A stretch of 64,000 nt of DNA from assembly GCA_014872785.1 (NCBI GenBank), contig WKFJ01000036.1:213285-277284 (forward strand), written 5' to 3'. The position numbers and the translations under genes were made by a program. The stretch's first letter is position 1, and every line of letters starts with the position of its first letter. Under the pieces are notes generated by a model, which did no database searches, was not told where the DNA came from, and worked only from the letters and a program-made list of their open reading frames with translations. Below are positions 45,520 to 54,527 of this stretch, in pieces. This stretch comes from Alteromonadaceae bacterium. Lineage in GTDB: Bacteria > Pseudomonadota > Gammaproteobacteria > Enterobacterales > Alteromonadaceae.

Positions 45520-46254
45520 ATGTCTAGAGACAAACTCAAATTTTTGCTGGTTCAAATTCGCGACCTCGAGCAAGTGCGCTTGGAAGAATTGCAAAGCTTC
45601 GCACAGTTTTCTGATATTAGCTTGAACAACATAGATGTGCTGAACGTGTTTGATACACCTCAATTTGACGCCCAAATTGTAGAAAAATACGATGCGGTGT
45701 TTGTTGGCGGTGCGAGTGAAGCCAGTGTGCTTGAACCCGAAAATTACCCCTTTTTAAACGATGCAGTGAATTTGTTGCAGCACTGCCTAAAAATAGAGAA
45801 ACCTGTATTCGCTTCTTGTTTTGGTTTCCAACTGGCAGTGGTCGCACTAGGTGGCGAAATCGTCAGGGATGAAAGAGATTTTGAAATTGGTACCTTACCT
45901 ATTTCGTTGACTCCCGAAGCTGCTCAAGATCCTATTTTGAAGCACGCTCCAAATCCCTTCTTGGCTGTGAGTGTGCATCGCGAGCGGGCGCCAACACTCC
46001 CTGATAATTGCACATTACTTGCCTATACCGATGCGTGTCCACACGCGTTTAAGGTAGACGGAAAACCGTTTTGGGGTTTCCAATTTCATCCTGAGGTCGA
46101 CAAGAAGGTGCTGGTGGAGCGACTTACTGTATTTAGTGAAAAGTACACTGAAAATAGTGAACACTTAAAGCGAGTACTTACTAATGCACAAGAAACACCT
46201 GAATCTAACGATCTCCCTCGAATGTTTGTGGACTTCTTACTCGAGCAGGCTTGA
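45520..46254 (+). CDS. Class I glutamine amidotransferase-like protein
   Basis: A 244-residue stand-alone GATase-1 domain. The nucleophile is in FASCFGFQLAVVALGG and the catalytic His-Glu in FQFHPEVD, and the oxyanion-side VFVGGASEASVLE is present. No synthetase domain is fused, so it resembles the GMP-synthase-like amidotransferases of unknown acceptor, some of which act as gamma-glutamyl hydrolases. The ATG at 45520 (MSRDKLKFLLVQIRD) is preferred; an upstream start adds 19 residues of unlikely composition. Confidence 0.82.
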   Translation: MSRDKLKFLLVQIRDLEQVRLEELQSFAQFSDISLNNIDVLNVFDTPQFDAQIVEKYDAVFVGGASEASVLEPENYPFLNDAVNLLQHCLKIEKPVFASCFGFQLAVVALGGEIVRDERDFEIGTLPISLTPEAAQDPILKHAPNPFLAVSVHRERAPTLPDNCTLLAYTDACPHAFKVDGKPFWGFQFHPEVDKKVLVERLTVFSEKYTENSEHLKRVLTNAQETPESNDLPRMFVDFLLEQA

Positions 46255-46291
46255 TACGTGAGGATAGCTACAACGAGGAAAGCAGAAACGT

Positions 46292-48127
46292 TTAGTATGT
46301 TTTTCGAGTTTGCTGATAGATAGATTCGATTTCCATGTGGTAACGCGACACTAACTGCTGAAATCTAGGGTTTGCTCTGAGCTTCTTAAAATAAGGCGAG
46401 TCTTGCAAATACCACCAGTTCTGATTGAAGTCACTTACCCATCCCTGTTTTAGAATAACGTCTAGCTGTTGTAGCGCTTCATCATTTTTGCCTTGTAGCG
46501 CCAAAACTGCGGCAAGGCGAATGTCGCTATTGTGGCTGTTAGGCAGCAGACCAGCACGCAACTTTGCTGCCAATTTAACCAGAATATCCGTGGCAAAATC
46601 AGCATTTCCATGCTCTTGAAGTAGTGCGGCATAGACACTCCAAAGCGAAAAGTCTATTGAGTCAGGCACCACTTCAGTGTCATCAAGAATATTGAATGCT
46701 TTAAGCGCTGCCAAGGCGTCGTCGTATTGGTTCATTTGCCAAAGAGCATACACGACGGATAATTTGAATCTGTCATTATCCGGGTAGGCTTGTTGGCGAC
46801 GTTGCAAAAATTTTAGACTGCTTTGGAAATCACCTTTGGCGCCATGCAAAGCGGCGAGCGTGTATAAATCAAAAAACTGCGTAGTTGAATGCGATACATC
46901 GGCTAGTAATTTTTCAGCGTCAGTAACATTGCCCAGCGTGAGATAAAATAGAGCCAAGGCGTTGCGTTGATGCGGTAATAGCGCTTTATTTTGCGGGTTC
47001 TGAAAGTGCCACTTAGCCATTTCTCTGAGGCTATGCTGATTAAGCGTGATATAACCGGCAATGTCTGCGGGATGTTTTTTGTCCTCATTTTGATATAGCC
47101 TGTAGCGGGCAAAGCTATCAAAGCTTTCTTGAACTTGTCCTAGCACCATATAAGTTGCTGCCAGTTGCTGATACACGTAGGGGCAATTTACACAGTTATC
47201 TTTGACCAATAGGGCTTGTGTGAGCGCCTCTTGGGTTTTACCCTGCCCAAACAACATGCGGCTGTAACTCAATCTCGCACTGTTGAGTGTGTCGGTATCT
47301 GAAAACCATTCTGCAAGTTGTACAATGTCTTTATTTTCTTTAATAACATCCAAAAGCATCGCTAATCGCTGTCCTCGTTTTCCCAGCACATTCTCTGAGG
47401 TTATAGCCTCTGCTTTGGCCAACCAAAATGCTGCATTCTCTGGTTCTAGTGTTAATTTGCGCAAATAGGCATGAGCCAGTTCTATAAGCGCAATCTCCCA
47501 TTCTGGTGCAATTGTGAGTGCCTGTTGCAGCGACGCTATTCCTTGCTCAATGCCCTTGGCATCACCTCGGTACAATTGATAACGGGCTAAGAGCAACTGT
47601 TCCTCAGCGGTTTCTGGAATATTGTTGGAAAAGTGCGAGAGCAAAAAATAGCTAGCCAATACGAGTGTAAACGCCACAAGTAAAGTGATGCCGCGCCGCT
47701 TTGTATCTGTATTGCGAGTTATTTGGGACGTTGATGGCGTTGTAATTTCAGGTGCTTCTACGGGCTGACCGTCTATTGCTGTAGTGCTTATGGCTAAAGG
47801 TGTGGCCGCAATGAGCAGCCGGTAGCCTTGTTTTGATACTGTTTGAATATAAGTTGGGTCGCTGGCCTTATCGCCAAGTACTTTGCGCAGTTGCCCGACA
47901 AGATTATAGATTGCGTTGTCACCGACGACTTCTCGTGGCCAGATCGCATCGTTTAGCTCGTCAAAGGTCACTACTCTTTGTGAATGTCTGCAAAGGTAAA
48001 TCAGCAGCATCATTACCTTGGGTAGCAACACAATTTCTTGCTCTGGCGTTGCTAACACATTTTCTTTTTCCCTGACTTCGAAAGGACCAAGTTGAAATTT
48101 ATCCGCCTGTGAGGCACTAGTATTCAT
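46292..48127 (-). CDS. CadC/ToxR-like membrane transcriptional regulator with TPR domain
   Basis: A 611-residue one-component regulator. The winged-helix DNA-binding domain is at about 10-107 (LLPKVMMLLIYLCRHSQRVV, ELNDAIWPREVVGDNAIYNL, YIQTVSKQGYRLL). A proline/threonine-rich linker, one membrane helix (about 147-165) and a periplasmic TPR region of about 440 residues (for example LARYQLYRGDAKGIEQGIAS, CVNCPYVYQQLAATYMVLGQ) follow. This layout lets an envelope signal act directly on DNA. The divergent hydrolase fusion about 105 bp away is the probable target. Confidence 0.9.
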   Translation of the reverse strand: MNTSASQADKFQLGPFEVREKENVLATPEQEIVLLPKVMMLLIYLCRHSQRVVTFDELNDAIWPREVVGDNAIYNLVGQLRKVLGDKASDPTYIQTVSKQGYRLLIAATPLAISTTAIDGQPVEAPEITTPSTSQITRNTDTKRRGITLLVAFTLVLASYFLLSHFSNNIPETAEEQLLLARYQLYRGDAKGIEQGIASLQQALTIAPEWEIALIELAHAYLRKLTLEPENAAFWLAKAEAITSENVLGKRGQRLAMLLDVIKENKDIVQLAEWFSDTDTLNSARLSYSRMLFGQGKTQEALTQALLVKDNCVNCPYVYQQLAATYMVLGQVQESFDSFARYRLYQNEDKKHPADIAGYITLNQHSLREMAKWHFQNPQNKALLPHQRNALALFYLTLGNVTDAEKLLADVSHSTTQFFDLYTLAALHGAKGDFQSSLKFLQRRQQAYPDNDRFKLSVVYALWQMNQYDDALAALKAFNILDDTEVVPDSIDFSLWSVYAALLQEHGNADFATDILVKLAAKLRAGLLPNSHNSDIRLAAVLALQGKNDEALQQLDVILKQGWVSDFNQNWWYLQDSPYFKKLRANPRFQQLVSRYHMEIESIYQQTRKTY

Positions 48128-48233
48128 AATGTATTAGCTAATATTAGAAAAATAATAGGATTTTTTAAGGTAAGTTGTGCGGCACATTACTAGCATGACA
48201 GGCCGAATTCAATGTAAACGACACAAGGCTCTT

Positions 48234-50624
48234 ATGAAATTCTATTCTCTCATTTTTCTTTTAATATTGGCCACGCGCTGCGCTGGAGCCGCTGAATTGA
48301 ACCTTTCCTCAGCCACAAACGAAGCCTCTTTCTGCAAAAAATTAGATGAAGTGACTAAGCCTTACGTCGACCACGCGGTATTTTATGGTGAATTGCTCAT
48401 TGCCAAAAATAATCGAGTAGTATGCCGATATATCTCCAAAGTGAGTGATTACACTCCACAAAACCTAGTTAAAAAAGATTTGCAGTATCCCATTGCTTCA
48501 TTGAGTAAGCCAATTGTTGCAGCGCTTGTGCTCAAACTTCAAGAAATAGGTGTTGTAGACCTCGATAAGCCAATTAGCTTCTATTTACCTGGTTTTACTG
48601 CACCTTGGGCTTCCATGGTCACGCTTCATCATCTACTGGCGAATACTTCAGGCTTACCTAACCATTTCACACTGCCAGATTGGGGAAGCGGACGTTATCG
48701 GAGGCAATTGCCCAATCAACAATTAATGGAGCTGATCGCCAATCTAACACTTAACTTTACGCCCGGTGCTGATTACCTGTATTCAAATCTTGGTTGGTTG
48801 TTAATTGCAAAAATCGTTGAAGAGGTTACTGGCAAGGGTCTACAAGACAATTTGCAAACTCATTTGTTTCAACCACTATCTATGATGCAAAGCGGCGTTG
48901 TAACCTCAAACAATAAGGAGTTAGTTGGCGGCTTTCGCTGGGCTCAACAAGGTGGCTGGCAGCCGCATAAAACCTTGCATACGCAAGTGTTTCAAGGCGG
49001 CGCGGGGCTTTACGCTAGCGCAAGCGATTTACAATCGTTTGTGCATGCGATACACGGCGAAAAATTGCTGAGCCCAGCGAGTCACGCTATGTTGTTTTCA
49101 AGCCAGCAACCTCTTGGCTGGCGGGTAGAGTATCATGAATTGTCGCCGGATGTCTTTACAACGCGGCACAGCTATGACGGTCAACTCGATGGGCACAGCT
49201 CCCTTGTTTATTATTTTCCTGAAGAGGAACTGAGCCTTATTTTACTTGCAAACAATGGTATCGGTTTCAGGCAAAAACAGGCGTTGGCTGATGATGTGAT
49301 TGCGACCTATCATCAATTGCCGGTACCTATTAGAAGTGATTTACCTTCCTTCCATTTACAAAAAAGTCTCATCACCAACACATGGCATGAGACCCTAGAA
49401 AAGGTCACACGAAAAAACATTGAATCGTTGGAATCTGCGCAACTCATACTTGAGCTTGCGCGGCAGCTCAGATGGAGTGAACACCCTGAAAAGGCAGTTG
49501 ACCTTTTTAATTGGCTTGTGGAGAGCTTTCCTGACGCCAAGGGCATTCGTGCGGAATTTGAAGAGTTATGCGGTGATTTCCAAGAATTAACCCCGTGCAG
49601 GCAATCAACGCGTTTCAGTATTGGTATGGCGCTCGAGCGATTTGAAGACAATGACCGACAAGCCTGGCGCAGTGACAAGGCAAGACCTATGCATACGCAT
49701 ATTTTTTATCCCACCGAAAGTACCGACATAAAACCGTTTTATCTCGGTGCAAAAGACAACCCGCTATTTAAAGCAGGTAATGTAGCGCACAACGCTTTAC
49801 CCGTATCTGAAAAGCGGCCGCTGGTGCTCATGTCACATGGCACGGGCGGCTCGGCACCACAAATGCTGTGGTTGGCTGACGCACTCGTTCAAGCCGGTTT
49901 TATCGTTGCCGGTGTGAATCATCATGGGAACACCGCATTTGAGGCAAAGAAGTTTCCTGAAGGTTTTTTGTTGTGGTGGGAAAGAACACAAGACTTAAAA
50001 GTTGTTCGCCAAAAACTTCTGGAACACCACAAGTGGCGGGAATACATAGATCCTACAAACACTTTTGTCGTGGGCTTTAGTCTAGGGGGTTACACTGCGC
50101 TCTCGGCTATTGGAGGCATTACTGATAAGTCTTTGTTTGCACAGTATTGTAGCGAGGCACTGGACGATTTTAGCTGCCAACCGCAACCAGAATTTCTCGA
50201 TGTCTTGGCCGCATTTGAAGAAGTCGCAAACTCACAACAAGTACTTAACAGCAATGACCAACAGCACTTTAGTTTTCGCTTACCGCATATTACTGCTTCG
50301 GTCGCCATTGCACCCGCCGTGGTTTACGCGTTTCGAGCAGAAAGTTTAACCGAAAACTCGGTACCTACACTGCTTATTGCGGGGGCTAAAGACCGAATGG
50401 CTCCTAGTAAGGCCAACGCAGAGTACGCCCACGCTTTATTACCTAATAGTCAATTCAAGATAATTGAAGATGCACACCACTACAGTTTTTTATCCCAGTG
50501 TACTCAAAATGGTAAGATGGCTGTTCCTGATTTGTGTTCTGACCCCAATGGTGTGCAACGGGAAGAAATACATAAAAAGGTCTCTGAAACAGTTGTAGCA
50601 TTTCTGCTCCAGTACATTCAGTAG
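48234..50624 (+). CDS. Fusion of a beta-lactamase-like serine hydrolase and an alpha/beta hydrolase
   Basis: A 796-residue exported protein (signal peptide MKFYSLIFLLILATRC, a possible lipobox Cys at 16 or signal-peptidase site AGAA). Residues 30-390 form a class C beta-lactamase/esterase domain with SxxK as SLSK (Ser89, Lys92), YSN (183-185) and a DGHSS element in place of KTG. After a connecting helical part (about 400-470), residues 480-796 form an alpha/beta hydrolase with the oxyanion loop SHGTGGSAPQM, nucleophile Ser616 in GFSLGG, Asp720 (GAKDRMAP) and His749 (EDAHHYSF), similar to PAF-acetylhydrolase/dienelactone hydrolases. Two complete active sites in one chain are unusual. ATG 48234 has AAGG before it; upstream GTG/ATG starts would bury the signal peptide. 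Confidence 0.88.
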   Translation: MKFYSLIFLLILATRCAGAAELNLSSATNEASFCKKLDEVTKPYVDHAVFYGELLIAKNNRVVCRYISKVSDYTPQNLVKKDLQYPIASLSKPIVAALVLKLQEIGVVDLDKPISFYLPGFTAPWASMVTLHHLLANTSGLPNHFTLPDWGSGRYRRQLPNQQLMELIANLTLNFTPGADYLYSNLGWLLIAKIVEEVTGKGLQDNLQTHLFQPLSMMQSGVVTSNNKELVGGFRWAQQGGWQPHKTLHTQVFQGGAGLYASASDLQSFVHAIHGEKLLSPASHAMLFSSQQPLGWRVEYHELSPDVFTTRHSYDGQLDGHSSLVYYFPEEELSLILLANNGIGFRQKQALADDVIATYHQLPVPIRSDLPSFHLQKSLITNTWHETLEKVTRKNIESLESAQLILELARQLRWSEHPEKAVDLFNWLVESFPDAKGIRAEFEELCGDFQELTPCRQSTRFSIGMALERFEDNDRQAWRSDKARPMHTHIFYPTESTDIKPFYLGAKDNPLFKAGNVAHNALPVSEKRPLVLMSHGTGGSAPQMLWLADALVQAGFIVAGVNHHGNTAFEAKKFPEGFLLWWERTQDLKVVRQKLLEHHKWREYIDPTNTFVVGFSLGGYTALSAIGGITDKSLFAQYCSEALDDFSCQPQPEFLDVLAAFEEVANSQQVLNSNDQQHFSFRLPHITASVAIAPAVVYAFRAESLTENSVPTLLIAGAKDRMAPSKANAEYAHALLPNSQFKIIEDAHHYSFLSQCTQNGKMAVPDLCSDPNGVQREEIHKKVSETVVAFLLQYIQ

Positions 50625-50688
50625 CGCAGTAAATGTATGACTTTTACTAATTAAAAGGTGTGATTGGATGCCATTCAGTCGAGTTTTA

Positions 50689-51201
50689 TTAACTGTACTT
50701 AACAAGGCTCGACTGTATCTTCTTCAATAGACGTACAAACTCTGATTTATCGGATTCACTAAAGTCTTGCAGTATTTTTTCAGACAAATTGAAGCGAGCA
50801 TGAGTCACCCGTTCGATTAGCTCGATCCCTTTATCTGTTAATTGAATAGGTTTTGAGCGGAGATCGGTTGTGTGTGCAACGCGCTCAACAAGCTCCCGCT
50901 TTATCAAGCGATTAAGGCAAGTCGTCAATGCGCCGGATGTAATCCTTACCTCTTCTAGAAGTAAATTCGGCGTGGCTATGTGCGGCGCCGGCTGACGCAT
51001 GGCGCACGCTAGTACATCGTGTTCTGACTGACCCAATTCAAATTGTTTTAGTACCGTCACGCCAATGCCATCAGCATTCGCTCCGATACCAATCAGCCGT
51101 CCGATAAGGGCCGCATCATCAACGGCCAATTCTGGATAGAGTGCTTTCCATTGCTTGATGGCTCTTTCTAAAAGATAGTCAAACTGATTTAATTTATTAA
51201 T
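50689..51201 (-). CDS. MarR family transcriptional regulator, probable AUU start
   Basis: A winged-helix regulator: LLEEVRITSGALTTCLNRLI and KRELVERVAHTTDLRSKPIQ are the HTH and wing. The only usual in-frame start is TTG at 51129 (146 residues), but the conserved first helix of this MarR subgroup (FDYLLERAIKQW, then KALYPELAVDDAALIGRL) is encoded in frame upstream of it. The frame is open back to a TAA at 51210. The only start-like codon there is ATT at 51201, with AGGA 9 nt upstream, giving 170 residues. I therefore set the start at 51201. It lies between two serine-hydrolase genes; the one at 51227-52597 on the same strand is a possible target. Confidence 0.8.
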   Translation of the reverse strand: MNKLNQFDYLLERAIKQWKALYPELAVDDAALIGRLIGIGANADGIGVTVLKQFELGQSEHDVLACAMRQPAPHIATPNLLLEEVRITSGALTTCLNRLIKRELVERVAHTTDLRSKPIQLTDKGIELIERVTHARFNLSEKILQDFSESDKSEFVRLLKKIQSSLVKYS

Positions 51202-51226
51202 TGTTTTTTATCCTGTTTATCAGCCG

Positions 51227-52597
51227 CTAAATTTTAGTGCCCAATAATTTGTTGCCATTAATGTTAATCAACATTTGTGTTGTTGAAGGCAATTGTATCG
51301 TTACCTCGGCCGTGTAGGTCAAGCCTAGATTGTTGACGGTTTGTTGAGTCAACAATTCATCGTCAAGGAATAACTTACCATTAACCGCGTGCAAGCGCAG
51401 TTTACCCGAGTTAACGCCGAGTTGTTGTTGCAATTGCTCAGCATTGAATAGGTAGTCACCTAAATGTTTAGAGTAGCGTTGTGCGTTAGCAAGGTTATCA
51501 GTAGTCGGCGCCTCAACTTTTTTTCCTCTACTTAACAGGTAAATATCGCGAAGCATAGGTAATATGGGGGTGTTACCCCAGTTTGACGTGATGGCGATAA
51601 AGTCTTTACTCTCGGGCATTCTGATAAATACACTTTTGGTTCCATAACCACTGCCTGCTGCGAATAATAAGTTCTCACCGCCAAAAGATTTTAAGCTCCA
51701 CAGGTACCCTTCTGAGTCACTCTGACCTGACGCAACATGTGGATGGAGCATTAGATTTTTGCTTTTTTCGGACAGGAGTGAATTGTTTTCTATTGCTAAA
51801 ACGAAGGTATAGAGATCCTCAACGGTGGAATACATTCCGCCGCCAGCACTGTCGCCAAAATGTTTGCTTCTTTGCGCATGTGCAATACCGTCTGCCGTCA
51901 TTCTATAAGGGGTTGCTTGAGAGGGGACTATTGCTTTGCTCTTATAAAGCCCGGTGTTTTTGAGTTTTAATGGTTTGATAATCTGTTGTTCAACAAATGC
52001 GTTGAATGATTGTTTGCTAACAGCCTCTACGATGGCGCCCAACAAAATGACACCAGCGTTTGAATATTGGTATGTTTTCTTTTCTGTTTTTGATGGAATC
52101 AAGCCCACAACTAAGTTGTCGATCTGCTCCTTAAACGACATTTCACTATGCTGTTCTATACCGGCTTCTCTGGGCAGACCTGAGGTATGGGTGAGTAGCT
52201 GATGAATAGTGACCTCGTTTTTCCACGAGGCTTTCATTTCGGGCAGATAGGCAGAGGCTGGCGCATGCAAGTCTAGTTTGCCTTGCTCAACTAGTATCAT
52301 TATTGATACAGCAGTGAATGTTTTTGATATCGAGTTGATGGAGTTCCTATGCTGCGGGGTTAGAGGAATATTTAACTCTCGAGAAGCGAGTCCGTAGCTT
52401 GTCAAAAACTCGACCTGTTCATTTTCAACCACCATTACGGTACCTGAAAAATCGTACACTTCGTGATAAGCACCGACAAGCTGGGCTAGGTCGTGGTTTG
52501 GTTTATCTGTATTCCCCAACGTAGTAAAGGGCAGAAGGCTAAGCATTAATAATTGAATACATGCTGTGAATAAATAGTTGAATGTAGTGTTTTGCAT
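51227..52597 (-). CDS. Serine hydrolase, beta-lactamase/penicillin-binding-like
   Basis: A 456-residue exported enzyme: signal peptide from ATG 52597 (FTACIQLLMLSLLPFTTLG), then the class C beta-lactamase-like domain with SxxK in NSISKTFTAVS, VTIHQLLTHTSGLPREAG, and YSN in YQYSNAGVILLG, plus an HFGDSAGGG-containing region. The C-terminal 100 residues form a beta-rich extension (TEVTIQLPSTTQMLIN-like). Such proteins are usually esterases or D-amino-acid peptidases rather than resistance enzymes. A second paralogue is the N-terminal half of the fusion protein at 48234. Confidence 0.87.
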   Translation of the reverse strand: MQNTTFNYLFTACIQLLMLSLLPFTTLGNTDKPNHDLAQLVGAYHEVYDFSGTVMVVENEQVEFLTSYGLASRELNIPLTPQHRNSINSISKTFTAVSIMILVEQGKLDLHAPASAYLPEMKASWKNEVTIHQLLTHTSGLPREAGIEQHSEMSFKEQIDNLVVGLIPSKTEKKTYQYSNAGVILLGAIVEAVSKQSFNAFVEQQIIKPLKLKNTGLYKSKAIVPSQATPYRMTADGIAHAQRSKHFGDSAGGGMYSTVEDLYTFVLAIENNSLLSEKSKNLMLHPHVASGQSDSEGYLWSLKSFGGENLLFAAGSGYGTKSVFIRMPESKDFIAITSNWGNTPILPMLRDIYLLSRGKKVEAPTTDNLANAQRYSKHLGDYLFNAEQLQQQLGVNSGKLRLHAVNGKLFLDDELLTQQTVNNLGLTYTAEVTIQLPSTTQMLININGNKLLGTKI

Positions 52598-52687
52598 TTT
52601 GTAATTAATATTATATAAATCTTTATATAAAGATAAATGGTTGAACAAAGCCCGTCAACGCATTTTCTTTTTAATTGAATGACAGCG

Positions 52688-53140
52688 CTAACCGAACTGC
52701 GATTTGAACCAGTCCCAAAGGCCTATTGAATGGTCTGAGAATAAGTTGATGCCGAGTGCAGATTTAGCCAAATAGAGGAATATAAAAAATACAGCTAGGG
52801 CACCAAAACCCATCAGCATAAGGAAAAATACCAGTGAAATAGCCGCCATATAGCGCTCTTGATCCGACAGTGCCCTGCGGTTTTTACCCATCAAAAACAC
52901 CATGTAAAAGCTAAATGGCAAAAACGGCAGTTTTAACGTACTGCGCACATCTAAGCTGTGTAATCGACCACCTCGAACCCCAATGGCTTCACGTAAACCA
53001 AACAACTGCTCGGTGCTGAAACTACTGGCAATATTGGGTGGCATACGTTTGAGTAAACGGTCTACCGCAGGGTCGTTTAATGGATGCTCATTAAACGAAG
53101 ATGTGCTGCTACTTTGACTCATACTGCTGTCTCCTGTCAT
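52688..53140 (-). CDS. Conserved membrane protein of unknown function
   Basis: A 150-residue protein with a Ser-rich N-terminus (SMSQSSSTSSFNEHPLNDPA), a cytoplasmic-looking conserved block (PPNIASSFSTEQLFGLREAI and RGGRLHSLDVRSTLKLPFLP), and two hydrophobic segments (FSFYMVFLMG and about 104-132). I have seen this block in other marine Gammaproteobacteria but know no function. I chose ATG 53140, with AGGGGG 6 nt upstream, over an earlier start at 53188. It is probably monocistronic. Confidence 0.7.
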   Translation of the reverse strand: MTGDSSMSQSSSTSSFNEHPLNDPAVDRLLKRMPPNIASSFSTEQLFGLREAIGVRGGRLHSLDVRSTLKLPFLPFSFYMVFLMGKNRRALSDQERYMAAISLVFFLMLMGFGALAVFFIFLYLAKSALGINLFSDHSIGLWDWFKSQFG

Positions 53141-53245
53141 GCAAGCCCCCTCAATATAGGAAACTCTGACAATAAAGTACCTCAGCAATTAGTCTAATTT
53201 TTGTTCGGAACCTAAATCTGGAAAAAATTAATGAGTAGCAAGTTT

Positions 53246-53280
53246 GGTCAGAGTTAAGCGAGTTTCAGTTAACTCTGACC
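53246..53280. repeat. Long inverted repeat, REP-like
   Basis: Perfect 12-bp arms GGTCAGAGTTAA (53246-53257) and TTAACTCTGACC (53269-53280) around an 11-nt centre, in a 149-bp intergenic region. Similar GGTCAGAGTTAA palindromes occur in many marine Gammaproteobacteria near IS200-like/REP-associated transposases (from memory). No transposase is present, so it may be an isolated REP copy or a transcription-end hairpin. Confidence 0.5.
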
Positions 53281-53337
53281 CTTATTAATCTGTGAGTTCA
53301 TACCAATGACTGTCGAATTGACCAATCTTATTCTGGA

Positions 53338-54273
53338 CTACATAGTCGCAAATAAACTTAAGATTCTGTCGATGGTTCTGATAACGGGTTGTTCGTCTTC
53401 TTCTTTGTAATCGAACTGGTGATTCGTGTTTTCAACAACGCGCATTTGCATGTTGGTTTTCTCTGGCGCATGTTGAGCGTCCATTGTGCGTAATGCCGCA
53501 CATTTCTCTAGAGTGTCATCTGGCAGGCTTGTGTCATTAGCGGCGGCAAATAGGAAGGTTTCTGCGTAGGTATTGAAATCATCACTAAAAACACCTTGGG
53601 TAGCATTCGTATACCCATTTAATCCACAACCAGGATATAAGCTAACGAACGTTGATGCTTGATAGGCGGCATCAAATGGAAGGTTGAACCACTCCTTACC
53701 TGCATCCATAAGTGTTTGTTGTTTTTGCGCCAATGCGGCGTGATTAGCAAGAGCAAGTGCGGCGGTACCGCCGTTGGAAAAGCTTAATACACCGACTTTA
53801 TCAGCATCTACATCGTCACGAGACTTAAGGTATTCAATGCCTTTAGCAATATCCGCTGGACGCACCGATATAGGGTCGATTTTCGCGGGTCTATCGAGAG
53901 GGTCACCGCCACAAACGCCGCCGCCAATATCATTATTTACGTCGCGGTGCGTAAAGGAATCAACCATGAGTACCATGATGCTTTGTTGATTGAGCAATTT
54001 GCCCCAGACTTTATATTTGCCTGAAATATATTTTGCCGTCCATTGCTCTGGTACGTCTTTGTAATGTGCGCCGCCGCAGCCATGTACCATGACTACCGCT
54101 GAATACTCTAGGTTGGGGTCGTGATCTTCAGGTAGCCACAAATAGGCGTTCATCAGTTCATCTTGGTAATCCAGAATTTCCAGCGTTTCTTCCGGTGTTT
54201 TTTTGTCGCTACTTGTCCAATTTGCAAATGCAAAGCTAGGTAGCACTGCCAACATCAACAACCAGTTTTTCAT
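53338..54273 (-). CDS. Secreted dienelactone-hydrolase-like alpha/beta hydrolase
   Basis: A 311-residue exported enzyme. A signal peptide starts at ATG 54273 (MKNWLLMLAVLPSFAFA) with AAAGGAT 7 nt upstream; an earlier ATG would place 25 charged residues before it. The alpha/beta hydrolase core has the oxyanion loop VMVHGCGGAHY, nucleophile Ser in LSFSNGGTAAL, an acid in AAANDTSLPDD and His in ENTNHQFDY. Conserved cysteines (VCGGDPLD, YPGCGLNGY, KCAALR) suggest disulfides in the periplasm. The substrate is unknown. It is divergent from galM. Confidence 0.85.
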   Translation of the reverse strand: MKNWLLMLAVLPSFAFANWTSSDKKTPEETLEILDYQDELMNAYLWLPEDHDPNLEYSAVVMVHGCGGAHYKDVPEQWTAKYISGKYKVWGKLLNQQSIMVLMVDSFTHRDVNNDIGGGVCGGDPLDRPAKIDPISVRPADIAKGIEYLKSRDDVDADKVGVLSFSNGGTAALALANHAALAQKQQTLMDAGKEWFNLPFDAAYQASTFVSLYPGCGLNGYTNATQGVFSDDFNTYAETFLFAAANDTSLPDDTLEKCAALRTMDAQHAPEKTNMQMRVVENTNHQFDYKEEDEQPVIRTIDRILSLFATM

Positions 54274-54527
54274 TTTTTCATCCTTTGAGTCCGTGCGGCG
54301 TTTCCGCGTGTTTGGGGTCGAGGCAGACGTTACCTTTGAACTCAACAATCGCCTAGTTTATAAACAGTGAAGCGGTTCACATTCCCACGCAATCCGAGGG
54401 TATTTGTGAAATGGTTAACAAAGTTTCCACTTACGTTTTTTATCGAAATCGAAATTTTCGCTTGCCCACACTACGTTCGAGGTGCACATTAACGGCCTCA
54501 AAATCGAGATTTCGCAATTATTAAAGG

